From positions 1 to 53,291 of the forward strand of contig CAKZOD010000010.1 of assembly GCA_937136055.1 (NCBI GenBank): DNA of 53,291 bases, given 5' to 3'. The notes beneath the pieces were generated by a model. It did no database searches. It was not told the origin of the DNA and was given only the letters and a program-made list of their open reading frames with translations. The DNA comes from an uncultured Oceanospirillaceae bacterium (GTDB lineage: Bacteria; Pseudomonadota; Gammaproteobacteria; Pseudomonadales; Balneatricaceae). Shown here piece by piece: positions 1 through 9,400 of the stretch. How positions within the stretch are numbered: the stretch's first letter is position 1; each line of letters begins with the position of its first letter. Made by a program: the position numbers and the translations under genes.

Positions 1-348
1 TGTAAAATAAGGTGTGGCAGCGAAACTAGCCAAAAAAGTTATACATGGAAGTTTTTTGGTACTTAATCGCTGTTTCCCTAGTATAAATTCAAATATAAGC
101 AAAGCGTATAGCTATAATATTATGCACGTTTAAAGTAATTAGAGTGAGGGATTAAAGAAATGTTCACAGCTTTAAACTGCATTTATAAAAGGGCGGTTTG
201 ACAAAAAAGGTTTTATCATTTCTTTCATGAATTTTAAGGCGAATATTTTAGCTTTAAGGTCAAAGTATCATTCCTGCATTTTTACTCTTTCTTGAAAGTG
301 CTATGATGCGCCGGAAAATCACAACTTATAACCTGCGGGATCGTTATT
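1..348. other. Intergenic region upstream of the HAD gene
   Basis: This AT-rich stretch has no convincing reading frame on either strand. Presumably it carries the promoter of the HAD/S49 gene pair, but I cannot place -35/-10 boxes with confidence. In many gammaproteobacteria rluC lies upstream of this gene pair; no part of rluC is visible here. Confidence 0.4.
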
Positions 349-999
349 TTGAACAGAGCAAAACTCCTTATTTTTGACTGGGATGGAACCATTATGGACT
401 CATCTGATCGAATCGTATCTAGTATGCAATTGGCATGTCAGCAGCTATCGATAGCACCGCCGTCTCATCAAGCAGTGTGCGATATTATTGGGTTGTCACT
501 CGATATAGCGATTAAAAAGATTATCCCAGGGGTTAGTGAAGAGCAGATAAAAGCATTAATTGCAGCTTACTCTGAGCAGTATACCCATTTAAATACAACG
601 CAAACGCCTTTGTATGATGGGGTGGTTGAGACGATGCAAAGGTTGAAAGATACAGGCTTTTTACTAGGGGTTGCTACTGGAAAGAGCCGTCGTGGCCTTG
701 ATCGCGTGTTAGCACAAACTCAGCTAGATCAATTTATCGATTTTCGAAGAGGTGCTGATGAGGCTAATTCTAAGCCTGACCCGTTAATGCTATCGCAGAT
801 ATTGAGAGAAGCTGGCTTAGATGCCGATCAAGCATTCATGATAGGGGATACTAGCTACGACTTGGAAATGGCACAACGAATTGCTATGCCGAGTATCGGA
901 GTTAGCTACGGAATGCACAGCATAGAGGTATTGAATAGATTTAAGCCTCAATATATCGCCGATGAATTTCCCCATATAGCGGACTGGCTGGAAAGCTAA
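349..999 (+). CDS. HAD-family phosphatase, Gph/phosphoglycolate-phosphatase-like
   Basis: Predicted cytoplasmic phosphohydrolase of 216 residues, the usual size for HAD subfamily IA. All family motifs are visible. Motif I is FDWDGT, with the nucleophile Asp10 and acid/base Asp12. Motif II is the Thr in GVATGKS, motif III the Lys in SKPDP, and motif IV is MIGDTSYDLEMA. A cap domain lies between motifs I and II. The start is TTG at 349, preceded by a GCGGGA-like ribosome binding site. The S49 peptidase gene begins 51 bp downstream on the same strand, so the two are probably co-transcribed. Family members hydrolyse small phosphoesters such as 2-phosphoglycolate; the substrate here cannot be read from sequence. 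The HAD call is secure, the specificity is not. Confidence 0.9.
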   Translation: MNRAKLLIFDWDGTIMDSSDRIVSSMQLACQQLSIAPPSHQAVCDIIGLSLDIAIKKIIPGVSEEQIKALIAAYSEQYTHLNTTQTPLYDGVVETMQRLKDTGFLLGVATGKSRRGLDRVLAQTQLDQFIDFRRGADEANSKPDPLMLSQILREAGLDADQAFMIGDTSYDLEMAQRIAMPSIGVSYGMHSIEVLNRFKPQYIADEFPHIADWLES

Positions 1000-1050
1000 A
1001 AAGGCTGTGATAATTACATTCAAAATTCAGATTATAAACGGAGCAATAAA

Positions 1051-2070
1051 GTGAGTGATAACCCTTGGGGTGAAAAGCCAACTGAAGAAGCACAAAGTGC
1101 AATTCATAAGGTAAAAAGTGGTGAATCAAATGGACGTGAATGGCGTTTAATAGAAAACTTAGTCAGTGGTCTTTTCAGTGAGCAGCGTAAAGCACGTCGT
1201 TGGGGTATCTTCTTTAAATCGTTAACATTTTTGTATTTGTTCGGTTTACTCGGCTTTTATTTGTTTACACAACAGGAATCAGATTCATCAGCAGACAGTG
1301 ATGGTGAATATACCGCAGTGATTGATTTGCAAGGACCTATAGCGGCTGACAGTGAGGCAAGTGCTGATGTTTTAGTTGGCTCTTTACGTAGAGCTTTTAA
1401 AGCTGAGCAAACCAAAGCAGTAGTTATTCGTATTAATAGTCCAGGTGGCAGCCCTGTGCAATCTGGCTATGTATATGATGAAATTAAACGATTACGTGCT
1501 TTGCACCCTGATATAAAGCTCTATGCCGTTATTGCAGATATTGGAGCTAGTGGAGCATATTATATCGCTTCTGCAGCGGACTATATTTATGCGGATAAAG
1601 CCAGCTTAGTTGGCTCTATAGGGGTGATTTCATCGGGCTTTGGCTTTGTGGGTTTAATGGATAAAGTGGGTGTTGAGCGCAGGGCTTTATCTGCGGGTGA
1701 AAATAAGAGCTTTTTAGATCCGTTCAGTCCGTTAAAAGCTGATGATAAAGCGTTTTGGCAATCAGTGTTAGGTGTTACGCATCGTCAATTCATCGATCAA
1801 GTTCGTAAAGGCCGTGGCGATCGTTTAAAAGAGTCTCCTGAGTTGTTTAGTGGTTTGATCTGGACAGGTGAGCAAGCGTTAGAGAAAGGCCTTATTGATG
1901 GTTTGGGTAGCACAAGCTATGTGGCTAGAGAAATAGTAGGTGCAGAGGAGTTACGTGACTTTTCGCCGCGCCTAACTCCATTTGAGGAAGTGATCGATCG
2001 TTTAGGTGTCTCGTTTGCAACTGAAATTGCGACACGTATAGGGTTAAGCTCAACATTGAAATTGCAGTAG
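1051..2070 (+). CDS. sppA: S49 family signal peptide peptidase, SppA-like, single domain
   Basis: Membrane-anchored serine protease of 339 residues that should cut residual signal peptides or other membrane peptides on the periplasmic side. A single TM segment lies at about residues 53-72. The protease domain holds the nucleophile Ser167 in DIGASGAYYIAS. Lys219 in AGENKS is the likely general base; the 52-residue spacing matches the Ser/Lys dyad spacing of single-domain SppA enzymes. The length fits the half-size class rather than the ~610-residue E. coli tandem form. The start is GTG at 1051 behind GGAGCA. It follows the HAD gene by 51 bp, and a strong hairpin follows it. SohB-like enzymes are the alternative, but SppA is the better match. 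Confidence 0.88.
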   Translation: MSDNPWGEKPTEEAQSAIHKVKSGESNGREWRLIENLVSGLFSEQRKARRWGIFFKSLTFLYLFGLLGFYLFTQQESDSSADSDGEYTAVIDLQGPIAADSEASADVLVGSLRRAFKAEQTKAVVIRINSPGGSPVQSGYVYDEIKRLRALHPDIKLYAVIADIGASGAYYIASAADYIYADKASLVGSIGVISSGFGFVGLMDKVGVERRALSAGENKSFLDPFSPLKADDKAFWQSVLGVTHRQFIDQVRKGRGDRLKESPELFSGLIWTGEQALEKGLIDGLGSTSYVAREIVGAEELRDFSPRLTPFEEVIDRLGVSFATEIATRIGLSSTLKLQ

Positions 2071-2089
2071 ATGTAAACTTAAAACGTTA

Positions 2090-2118
2090 AGAGTAGTAAG
2101 TGCAACGCTTACTGCTCT
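2090..2118 (+). terminator. Rho-independent terminator after the S49 peptidase gene
   Basis: AGAGTAGTAAG (2090-2100) pairs with CTTACTGCTCT (2108-2118) with one G-T wobble across a 7-nt loop. ATTTCATT follows. It lies 20 bp after the stop codon. Confidence 0.65.
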
Positions 2119-2471
2119 ATTTCATTATAATCACCGTATATTCTCGCTGTTTTTCTAAAGCTTCTCTATTGCTAATTATAGCGAAGAAGCCTCATCCATA
2201 CTTCAAATCAAGAATAGGAACAGTTCTTTGAAACAGTGGCAAGAAACTGTTAATTGCTGTTGGTTGTGACGCTAAATGGCGCCATTAAAATATCGCCTTC
2301 ATTTATATTTTCAGGGATCTAGGTTCTGAGCATTTCATCAGATATTGTATTTTTTTAATGAAATTATAGATTTATTTGTATTGATCATTAACAGGCTTAT
2401 CGGGTGCTCTTTTTGAAATATTAGTAAAATTAAACGTTTGTAGTCCTTTCTACTATTTTCTTTAGAGATTC
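2119..2471. other. Intergenic region before the PAS/GGDEF gene
   Basis: About 350 AT-rich bases without a credible gene. GGCGCC with loose flanking symmetry occurs near 2278-2283. Presumably it contains the promoter of the next gene; no regulator site is recognisable. Confidence 0.35.
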
Positions 2472-2546
2472 TTGCTATCCAAAAAAGCTATGCTATACGT
2501 TATGTATCTAATGTATAACTTTCAGCTGGGATGGCTTAGCAAAATT

Positions 2547-3464
2547 ATGATGGATCATGTTTACAAAGGAATACTAGACTCTTTAGAAAACTTCATTGTT
2601 GTTGTCGATACTGACGCTAAGATCGTCTTTTCTAACAAAGCATGGAAAAAACTAGCCCAGGAATTGGGAGTCACAGAGAGCTTTGATTGGCGAAATAAAA
2701 ACTATTTTGACTGTGCGGTAATGCTACAGCAAGAAAATACCGCTTTTGTAAAGCAATGTGAACAGCAGATTATGCAGCTTAGTGAAGGTATGCAAGACGC
2801 GTTTGTTATTGATTGTGAAAAGAGTACGTTAGAAGGCAAGGTCTGGTTGTCTGTAAGTGGCAGCATTGTGCGATTAGATCATAAACAATACATTGTGCTT
2901 AGCCATGCAAACATCGTGGATAGAAAGAAGTACCTTGAGAAAATTGAAAAACTCACTTTAATTGATAATGTCACAGGTCTTGCCAACGCCAAAAAGTTTA
3001 AAAGCTTTTATAGAAACGAGTGGAAGCGCTCGATGCGAAGCAGCAGTGAAGTGGCATTGTTGATCGCAGAACTAGACACAAAAGATATCTCAGATGAGCA
3101 GCGCACTTTGGTGGCAAAAGTCTTTTCTAGTCATGCTAGAAGAGCTTGCGACTTTGCAGGTATTTTAAAGAAAGGTCAATTTGCATTAGTGCTTGGCCAA
3201 ATCACCACAACTGCATGTGATAGCGCTGCTAAAAGTATCTCTGAAGATGTGGCTGCACTTAACCTAATGACTTCATCTGGTAAGGCAATCAACATTCATA
3301 TTGGGATTTCCTCTTCAACACCTACTTTAATAGACACCCCAGAAATGCTGTTTAATGCAGTTGATCTAGCACTGCAAAAATCGAAAGGCTCGCAACAAAC
3401 ACGCGTTACCAATCATTGCCCAACCATCAAGCTCAAAGAAGCCTTTGTATTAAAGCTTCATTAA
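2547..3464 (+). CDS. PAS domain protein with a degenerate GGDEF domain
   Basis: Cytoplasmic sensor-type protein of about 305 residues. The N-terminal ~115 residues read as a PAS domain (FIVVVDTDAKIVFSNKAW). This leads into a GGDEF-type domain with its conserved opening, LTLIDNVTGLANAKKF. At the signature position the sequence is KKGQF instead of GG(D/E)EF, inside DFAGILKKGQFALVLG. The catalytic residues for c-di-GMP synthesis are therefore missing and the domain is probably a ligand or protein-interaction module. ATG at 2547 is chosen because the PAS domain starts right after it. An in-frame extension reaches TTG at 2472, with another ATG at 2490; none has a strong ribosome binding site. It converges with the rhodanese gene. 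Confidence 0.72.
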   Translation: MMDHVYKGILDSLENFIVVVDTDAKIVFSNKAWKKLAQELGVTESFDWRNKNYFDCAVMLQQENTAFVKQCEQQIMQLSEGMQDAFVIDCEKSTLEGKVWLSVSGSIVRLDHKQYIVLSHANIVDRKKYLEKIEKLTLIDNVTGLANAKKFKSFYRNEWKRSMRSSSEVALLIAELDTKDISDEQRTLVAKVFSSHARRACDFAGILKKGQFALVLGQITTTACDSAAKSISEDVAALNLMTSSGKAINIHIGISSSTPTLIDTPEMLFNAVDLALQKSKGSQQTRVTNHCPTIKLKEAFVLKLH

Positions 3465-3482
3465 ATTTTGAATGCAAAGGTA

Positions 3483-3525
3483 TTCTCAAACAGAATCAGT
3501 GTAAAACTTTGTTTCTGTTTGAGAA
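3483..3525. terminator. Bidirectional hairpin between convergent genes
   Basis: TTCTCAAACAGAA (3483-3495) and TTCTGTTTGAGAA (3513-3525) are perfect 13-bp inverted arms around a 17-nt loop. They lie between the ends of the GGDEF-type gene (+) and the rhodanese gene (-), as expected for a shared terminator. The arms are AT-rich and no clear U-tract follows. Confidence 0.55.
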
Positions 3526-3542
3526 GTGGCGCACATTAATGA

Positions 3543-3938
3543 TTAATCTATTACTAATTTAAACCCTTCATCTATCCACCCTGTAATGCCGCCAATCATC
3601 TTTTTTACCGGGCGATTGAGTTTGGCCAAAACAATTGCCGCTTTCTCTGTTCCGTTGCAATGGGGGCCAGCGCAATAAACCACAATGAGCTTATCTTCTG
3701 AAAATTGGGTTAAAGTATCGCGCTTTAGTTGATGAGTAGGAATGTTGATAGCTTCAGGTAAATGCCCTTGTTTAAAAAGTGCTTGTGCTCTTACATCGAT
3801 CAGAATGAAATCTCTTCGTTGATTGCTAATAGCATGGTGTACATCCCAGCAATCTGTCTCAAATGCTAACAGTTGTTCAAAGTGTTGCAATGCAAGTGTG
3901 CTGCAAGCTGCAGGGGTTCTTGTGACTTTAGTGCTCAT
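3543..3938 (-). CDS. Rhodanese-like domain protein
   Basis: Single-domain rhodanese homologue of 131 residues. Rhodaneses carry sulfane sulfur on an active-site Cys as a persulfide. The fold markers are FILIDVRAQALFKQGHLPEAINIP and the loop VVYCAGPHCNGTEKAA. The first Cys of CAGPHC sits at the catalytic position; the second is the common accessory Cys of the YCxGPxC subgroup. There is no signal peptide, so it should be cytoplasmic. It is divergent from the GlxA-type regulator gene across a 119-bp gap, so that regulator may control it. The substrate is unknown, but the family call is clear. Confidence 0.88.
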   Translation of the reverse strand: MSTKVTRTPAACSTLALQHFEQLLAFETDCWDVHHAISNQRRDFILIDVRAQALFKQGHLPEAINIPTHQLKRDTLTQFSEDKLIVVYCAGPHCNGTEKAAIVLAKLNRPVKKMIGGITGWIDEGFKLVID

Positions 3939-4057
3939 TTTTATCTCCTAAAGATGATTTTGATGTGCTTATTATCTTTAAAAAGTTTAATGATCACGAT
4001 TGGCTTGAAAGTCTATTATCGTTAATATCAAGACAAAATTGTGAATAGGATAAAATT

Positions 4058-4999
4058 ATGCGTGTTGCGATTCTTACTTTTCCAAACTGTGCATTTTTTG
4101 AATTAGGTTGTGCTATTGAATTATTTGCATTGGCACGGCCTGAATATTCACACTGGTATCAAACGCAAATAGTGTGTTTTGAATCAACAGCGATGCCCTT
4201 AATTGCAGGTTTATCACTTACCGCTAAAACAGTAACTAGTTTTACAGATTATGATATTTTAATCATCCCAAGTTGGCCGGTTAACGAGCCTAACATTGGC
4301 GATGAGCTAGAAAGAGAAATACTTGCTTTTCATAAAGCGGGTAAACGTATTTATTCATTCTGCTCGGGTGCCTTTTTACTCGCACAGATTGGCTTGTTAG
4401 ATGGGTTAAAAGCCACAACACACTGGCGATACGCCACTAGCTTTAAAGAGAGATTCCCTCACGTTAATTATGTTGATGATGTGCTCTATGTTTATCAAAC
4501 ACATATAGGCACTTCAGCAGGCAGTGCGGCAGCATTGGATCTAGGTATTGAAATTATCCGACAAGATTTTGGTTATAAAGTAGCGAATGAAGTCGCTAAG
4601 CGGCTAGTGCTCAGTGCGCATCGAAGTGGAGGTCAGGCACAGTTTGTAGAATCCCCTGTAGGCAAAAATCCGAGTTCATTTAGTGCTGTATTAGACTGGG
4701 CGCGTGGCCGTTTAACACAGCCAATAACTATCGATGATCTAGCAGCTAAAGCTAATATGACCCGACGCAGCTTTGATCGTAAATTTAGAAATACCCTAAA
4801 TATGAGTGCAAATGAGTGGCTAATCGAGCAGCGGATAAGCTTAACAAAGTCTCTGTTAGAAACTTCTGATTTATCTATCGAAAAAATCGCCCAGCAATCA
4901 GGCTTTGCAAGCGCGATGAGTTTAAGACATCACTTTCGCAATACCTTGGGTGTATCGCCTAGAGAGTACCGTCGCAATTTCAGTGCGCTGTGTGAATAG
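4058..4999 (+). CDS. GlxA-family transcriptional regulator (DJ-1/PfpI domain + AraC HTH)
   Basis: Transcription factor of 313 residues. Residues 1 to about 190 form a DJ-1/PfpI-like glutaminase-fold domain, with the nucleophile-elbow Cys in YSFCSGAFLLAQIGLLDG. Residues about 205-310 form an AraC/XylS DNA-binding domain: two helix-turn-helix units with AAKANMTRRSFDRKF and QQSGFASAMSLRHHF, ending SPREYR. Regulators of this architecture sense small metabolites, amino-acid derivatives in several studied cases; the ligand here is not predictable. The start is ATG 4058. The divergent rhodanese gene is the likeliest target. Length and both domains are complete. Confidence 0.9.
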   Translation: MRVAILTFPNCAFFELGCAIELFALARPEYSHWYQTQIVCFESTAMPLIAGLSLTAKTVTSFTDYDILIIPSWPVNEPNIGDELEREILAFHKAGKRIYSFCSGAFLLAQIGLLDGLKATTHWRYATSFKERFPHVNYVDDVLYVYQTHIGTSAGSAAALDLGIEIIRQDFGYKVANEVAKRLVLSAHRSGGQAQFVESPVGKNPSSFSAVLDWARGRLTQPITIDDLAAKANMTRRSFDRKFRNTLNMSANEWLIEQRISLTKSLLETSDLSIEKIAQQSGFASAMSLRHHFRNTLGVSPREYRRNFSALCE

Positions 5000-5031
5000 T
5001 AGGCTCAGCCGCGTATTGTGTCAGTATTACT

Positions 5032-5283
5032 TTATTTCAATGTTACTTTGTTTCCAATCATTTTAAGTGCAGGGGCGCCGCGAATTAAGGTGTCTCTGGC
5101 AAAGCATTGCTCGCAGTTTGGGCAGTGTAGCTGATCTTCTGTATAGTCTTTGACGATACGCTCTTTAAAGCATTTAACTAAAGCCCCTTTGCCGCCCTTA
5201 CGGTATTTGAACAGCGCGTGTTTGCATTTGCTGCAAAAAATATCAACGGTTTTACTGGGACCTTTAGGGTGTGGTTTAGCCAT
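5032..5283 (-). CDS. Small zinc-ribbon-like protein overlapping the LysR gene
   Basis: Basic protein of 83 residues, not assigned to a named family. It has two CxxC knuckles (FCSKCKHAL and HCPNCEQCF) about 36 residues apart, separated by a Lys-rich loop. This is the pattern of a small zinc ribbon that might bind nucleic acid. I chose ATG at 5283 rather than the longer frame from 5331 because AGGTG precedes it at good spacing. Its first 8 bp overlap the end of the upstream LysR gene (stop at 5276-5278), so translation is probably coupled. Whether it acts with that regulator is unknown. Confidence 0.68.
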   Translation of the reverse strand: MAKPHPKGPSKTVDIFCSKCKHALFKYRKGGKGALVKCFKERIVKDYTEDQLHCPNCEQCFARDTLIRGAPALKMIGNKVTLK

Positions 5284-6256
5284 AGGAATCACCTGAAATA
5301 GGCGCCTTAATCGGCAAAGGGTGATACTCAACTAGAGAGTGCGGATGAGTCGCCCGCAGCTGTAATATTGTTTGTAGTCTCTCTAAAATACTCTGAGCGC
5401 TAGGGGAGAGCGTGCCTTCAACACGCGTGACTATATATAAAACCCTGGTGCGAATAGGGTGAGTGAGAGGGATAAATGTAAGCCCTTGAAACGCAGCAAC
5501 TTGTGCCGCGAGCGTGGGTAGTACACTGAGGCCCAGTTGATTGTTAATTAATGCGGCTAATCCATTGGGGTTGGATGCTTCAATAATAGGTAGCGGCTTT
5601 GGGTAGTGAATAACCTTTTGCTGGTGCCAGCGCTCAAGTTCTGCTCTGATTCCGTTGTTTTCTGAAAGATGCAGTAGTTTGTAGTTGTCTAAAGCCCGCC
5701 ATTTTAATGAGGTTTGCTGAGCGATTGGATGGTTTGCGGGTGCGACTACACCATACTGATCTTGCAAAATGAGCTGGTAGTTTAGCTCAGGGTGCTGACT
5801 GTGATTACTTCCTATTCCAAAGTCGGCGAATTTTGAGGCCACTTGCTGTTCAATTTCACTGGCACCTGCCTCATAAATTGATAAGTTAATATTAGGGTGC
5901 TGCTGATGGTAAGAGCTCACAAGCTCAGGTATCAAAAAACTATTTGCCGTGGGTGAGGTCGCGATACTGATATGTCCACGCTGTTGCTCAGCACCGGCTT
6001 GTAAGTCATCCATCGCTAGGCGAAAATCATTAATTAGCCGTCTAGCAACTGGGTAGAAGCGCTGACCTTCTTTTGTGAGAGTAACTTGGCGTGTGGTTCT
6101 ATCCAGTAGTGTTAAACCTGCTTGCTGTTCAAGGAGTTTGATACTTGCAGTAAGAGTTGATTGGGTTAAGTTTAATTGAGCGGCTGCACGGGTGAAGCTA
6201 GCAGCATTAGCGATAGCGACAAAAGCACGTAGATGTTTGATTGATATGTTATTCAT
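5276..6256 (-). CDS. LysR-family transcriptional regulator
   Basis: Typical LysR regulator of 326 residues. The N-terminal winged helix-turn-helix (about 1-60) reads KHLRAFVAIANAASFTRAAAQLNLTQSTLTASIKLLEQQAG. A substrate-binding domain follows (about 90-295), and a ~25-residue C-terminal extension overlaps the zinc-ribbon gene. The start is ATG 6256. It is divergent from the YdiJ-like dehydrogenase gene, the classic arrangement in which a LysR protein controls its neighbour and itself. Two AT-rich palindromes lie in the 151-bp gap. The effector molecule is unknown, but the likely target is the hydroxy-acid dehydrogenase and the exporter behind it. Confidence 0.92.
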   Translation of the reverse strand: MNNISIKHLRAFVAIANAASFTRAAAQLNLTQSTLTASIKLLEQQAGLTLLDRTTRQVTLTKEGQRFYPVARRLINDFRLAMDDLQAGAEQQRGHISIATSPTANSFLIPELVSSYHQQHPNINLSIYEAGASEIEQQVASKFADFGIGSNHSQHPELNYQLILQDQYGVVAPANHPIAQQTSLKWRALDNYKLLHLSENNGIRAELERWHQQKVIHYPKPLPIIEASNPNGLAALINNQLGLSVLPTLAAQVAAFQGLTFIPLTHPIRTRVLYIVTRVEGTLSPSAQSILERLQTILQLRATHPHSLVEYHPLPIKAPISGDSYG

Positions 6257-6264
6257 TTTCTCAA

Positions 6265-6303
6265 TTAATCGATTAAATTTTATTGTTTGATTGATAAATC
6301 AAT
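6265..6303. promoter_or_regulatory. Candidate LysR operator palindromes between lysR-type gene and ydiJ
   Basis: A perfect 12-bp palindrome TTAATCGATTAA (6265-6276) lies just upstream of the LysR start codon. A second symmetric site, ATTGAT-AA-ATCAAT (6290-6303), lies 13 bp further on. Position in a divergent LysR promoter and the T(N)A-rich symmetry fit autoregulation plus control of the dehydrogenase. The assignment is inferred. Confidence 0.5.
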
Positions 6304-6407
6304 ATTCTGCATCATAGTCTATTAAAAAGCTATATAAAGAGGCAGGTCATTTTTGATAAACAAACTAAACCTGCCCACCAAGCTGACAAAGAACCCCAGA
6401 GACAATT

Positions 6408-9400
6408 ATGATTCCAACACTTGATAATCCCAACACGCCCAAAGCACAATATTTAGAATTCTTAGATCGATTAAGGGAGTCTCTTTTTAGTGGAGATTTG
6501 AGTCATGAATATGCAGAGCGTGTTGTGCTTGCAACGGATAACAGTATTTATCAAATGTTACCGCAAGGAGTTATTTACCCGCGTAGTGTTGAAGATTTAA
6601 GTATTGTAGCAAGTCTTGCTAATCAAGAGACTTTTAAAGAGGTAGTACTAACGCCTCGCGGTGGTGGTACTGGAACAAATGGTCAATCGCTAACCGATGG
6701 ATTAGTTGTTGATGTGTCCAAATACATGAACAATATCTTAGAAATCAATGCTCAAGAGCGTTGGGTTAAAGTGCAGGCAGGGGTTGTTAAAGATCAGCTA
6801 AATGCTGCTCTAAAGCCTTACGGCTTATTTTTTGCACCTGAGTTATCGACCAGTAACCGTGCCACTATTGGCGGCATGATTAACACTGATGCCAGTGGCC
6901 AAGGCAGCTGCATGTACGGTAAAACCCGCGATCATGTTTTAGCGCTAAATACTGTGCTTCTTGATGGGCAGTGTTGGCAGTCGCAGCCATTGACGCAAGC
7001 TGAGCTCGATCGCATTTGCCAGCGTGATGATAGGGTTGGTAAAGTTCACCGTTTAGTGAATGATATTTTTGAAAATCACGGGGCGTTGATTGAAGAGAAG
7101 TTTCCGAAGCTCAATCGCTGTTTAACTGGTTATGACCTCGCTCACATTCGTGATGAAAAAGGTTTATTCAATCTCAATTCAGTGCTGTGTGGCAGTGAGG
7201 GGTCGTTAGGATTTATCGCTGAGGCTACTTTAAATGTATTACCGATCCCAAAATACGCGGCTTTGGTGAATATTAAATACGACAGTTTTGAGTCTTCAAT
7301 GCGCGATGCGAAAGAGCTGATGAATTGGCAACCGACATCGATTGAAACAATAGACTCAAAAGTGCTCAACTTAGCGATGAACGATATTGTTTGGGAGTCG
7401 GTTACCGATTATTTTGAAGCCACTGAGGGCACTACAGAAGCTTTGGATATACAAGGCATAAACCTGGTGGAATATACAGGCGATAATGAGGCTGAATTAG
7501 ATGATAAAATTGCTAAATTAACTGAGTATCTGACGAGTGTTGCTGGGCAAAACGGCAAAAGTTTTGGTTTCAATGTCGTAAAAGGCGCGCAAAACATTAA
7601 TAAAGTGTGGGCGATGCGTAAAAAATCAGTCGGGCTTTTAGGTAATGGAGTGGGCCAAGAAAGACCTATTCCGTTTGTTGAAGATACCGCCGTGCCACCA
7701 GAAAATTTAGCTGACTTCATTATGGAGTTTCGTGCGGTTCTAGACAGTTACCAGTTACCTTATGGCATGTTTGGTCATGTTGATGCAGGTGTTTTACATG
7801 TAAGACCTGCAATCGATATGAAGGACCCGCAGCAAGCGGCTTTAATTCGCCCAATTACCGATAAAGTGGTAGCTCTGACCCAAAAATATAATGGATTGCT
7901 GTGGGGAGAGCATGGCAAAGGTGTTCGCTCAGAGTACGCGCCTGCTTTCTTTGGTGAGCTTTATGTGCAGCTGCAACGTATAAAAGGTTGTTTTGATCCT
8001 CATAACCAGCTTAATCCCGGCAAAATTGCAACACCAGTGGCTGAGCAAAAAGCGATTAAAGCAATAGCGAGTGAGCAGCTAATTGCTTCCGATAAGTTAG
8101 CTAGTGATGATGGGTTATTGAAAGTAGATCAAGTGCCTACACGTGGAGATTATGATCGCACAATTAGCAGCAGCGCCCGTGATGCATTCTCAGAAGCTAT
8201 GTTCTGTAACGGTAACGGGGCTTGTTATAACTATGATCCAAAAGATGCGATGTGCCCTTCGTGGAAAGTTACACGAGAGCGTAAACATAGCCCTAAAGGG
8301 AGAGCGTCATTAATTAGACATTGGCTGTTCGAGTTAGAAAAGAAAGGCGAGCAGTTTGATAGCAGTGCACAAAGCAAAGAAAAACCATTGTTTGATATCG
8401 CAAAATTAACACTGCAAAAATGGCGCAATAGTGCTGCAAAATCTAAAGGGGAATATGATTTTTCCCATGAAGTACACGATGCAATGATGGGCTGTTTAGC
8501 GTGTAAGTCTTGTGTTTCTCAATGCCCTATTAAAGTGAATGTGCCTGCTTTTCGTGCGAATTTTTTAGCGCATTACTACCAGCGTTATCAGCGACCTGTA
8601 AAAGATTATGCAATTGCAAGCTTGGAGTATTTAGCCCCCGTATGGGCCAAAATGCCTAAGCTATACAACGCACTTACAACTTCTAAAGTGTCAGCAAGGG
8701 CGCTTAAATCTCTTGGTATTGTTGACTCTCCAGCGTTTTGTACCAATACCTTAGTTAAAGGTATGCAGGCAAGAAATATTGAATTTGCGAGTGTTGAGCA
8801 CTTAAAGCAGTTAACAGATGCGCAGCGTTTAAAGACCGTTGTGATAGTGCAGGATGCGTTTACCAGTTATTTTGAAACACAGTTAGTGTTAGATATTTGT
8901 GATTTTGTCACTCGCTTAGGTTTTACGCTTTATATCGCACCTTTTAAGGCGAATGGTAAGCCTTTACATGTGCATGGTTTTTTATCTGCCTTTAATAAAA
9001 GCGCGATTAAAAACAGCCGTATGCTGAATGAGTTTGCTCTCTTTAATATTCCTCTTATTGGTATTGATCCTTCAATGACATTGACCTATCGCCAGGAGTA
9101 TAAAAGTGCGGGGGTTGATGCGCCGCAAGTGCAGTTAATTCAAGAGTGGTTGTCAGAACAAACCACAGCGCTTCAAGCGCTTGCCAAAGCTTTGCCCGCC
9201 AAACGGTTTAATCTATTAGCGCATTGTACTGAGAAAACATCAGTGGCAACAACGCATCGCTTATGGCAGCAAATTTTTAGCGATCTAGGCCAAGAGTTAG
9301 CCGTAGAAGCGGTAGGTTGCTGCGGTATGGCTGGTACTTATGGTCATGAGACTCAAAACCTTGAAAACTCAAAGGCAATCTATGATATGAGCTGGCGCGG

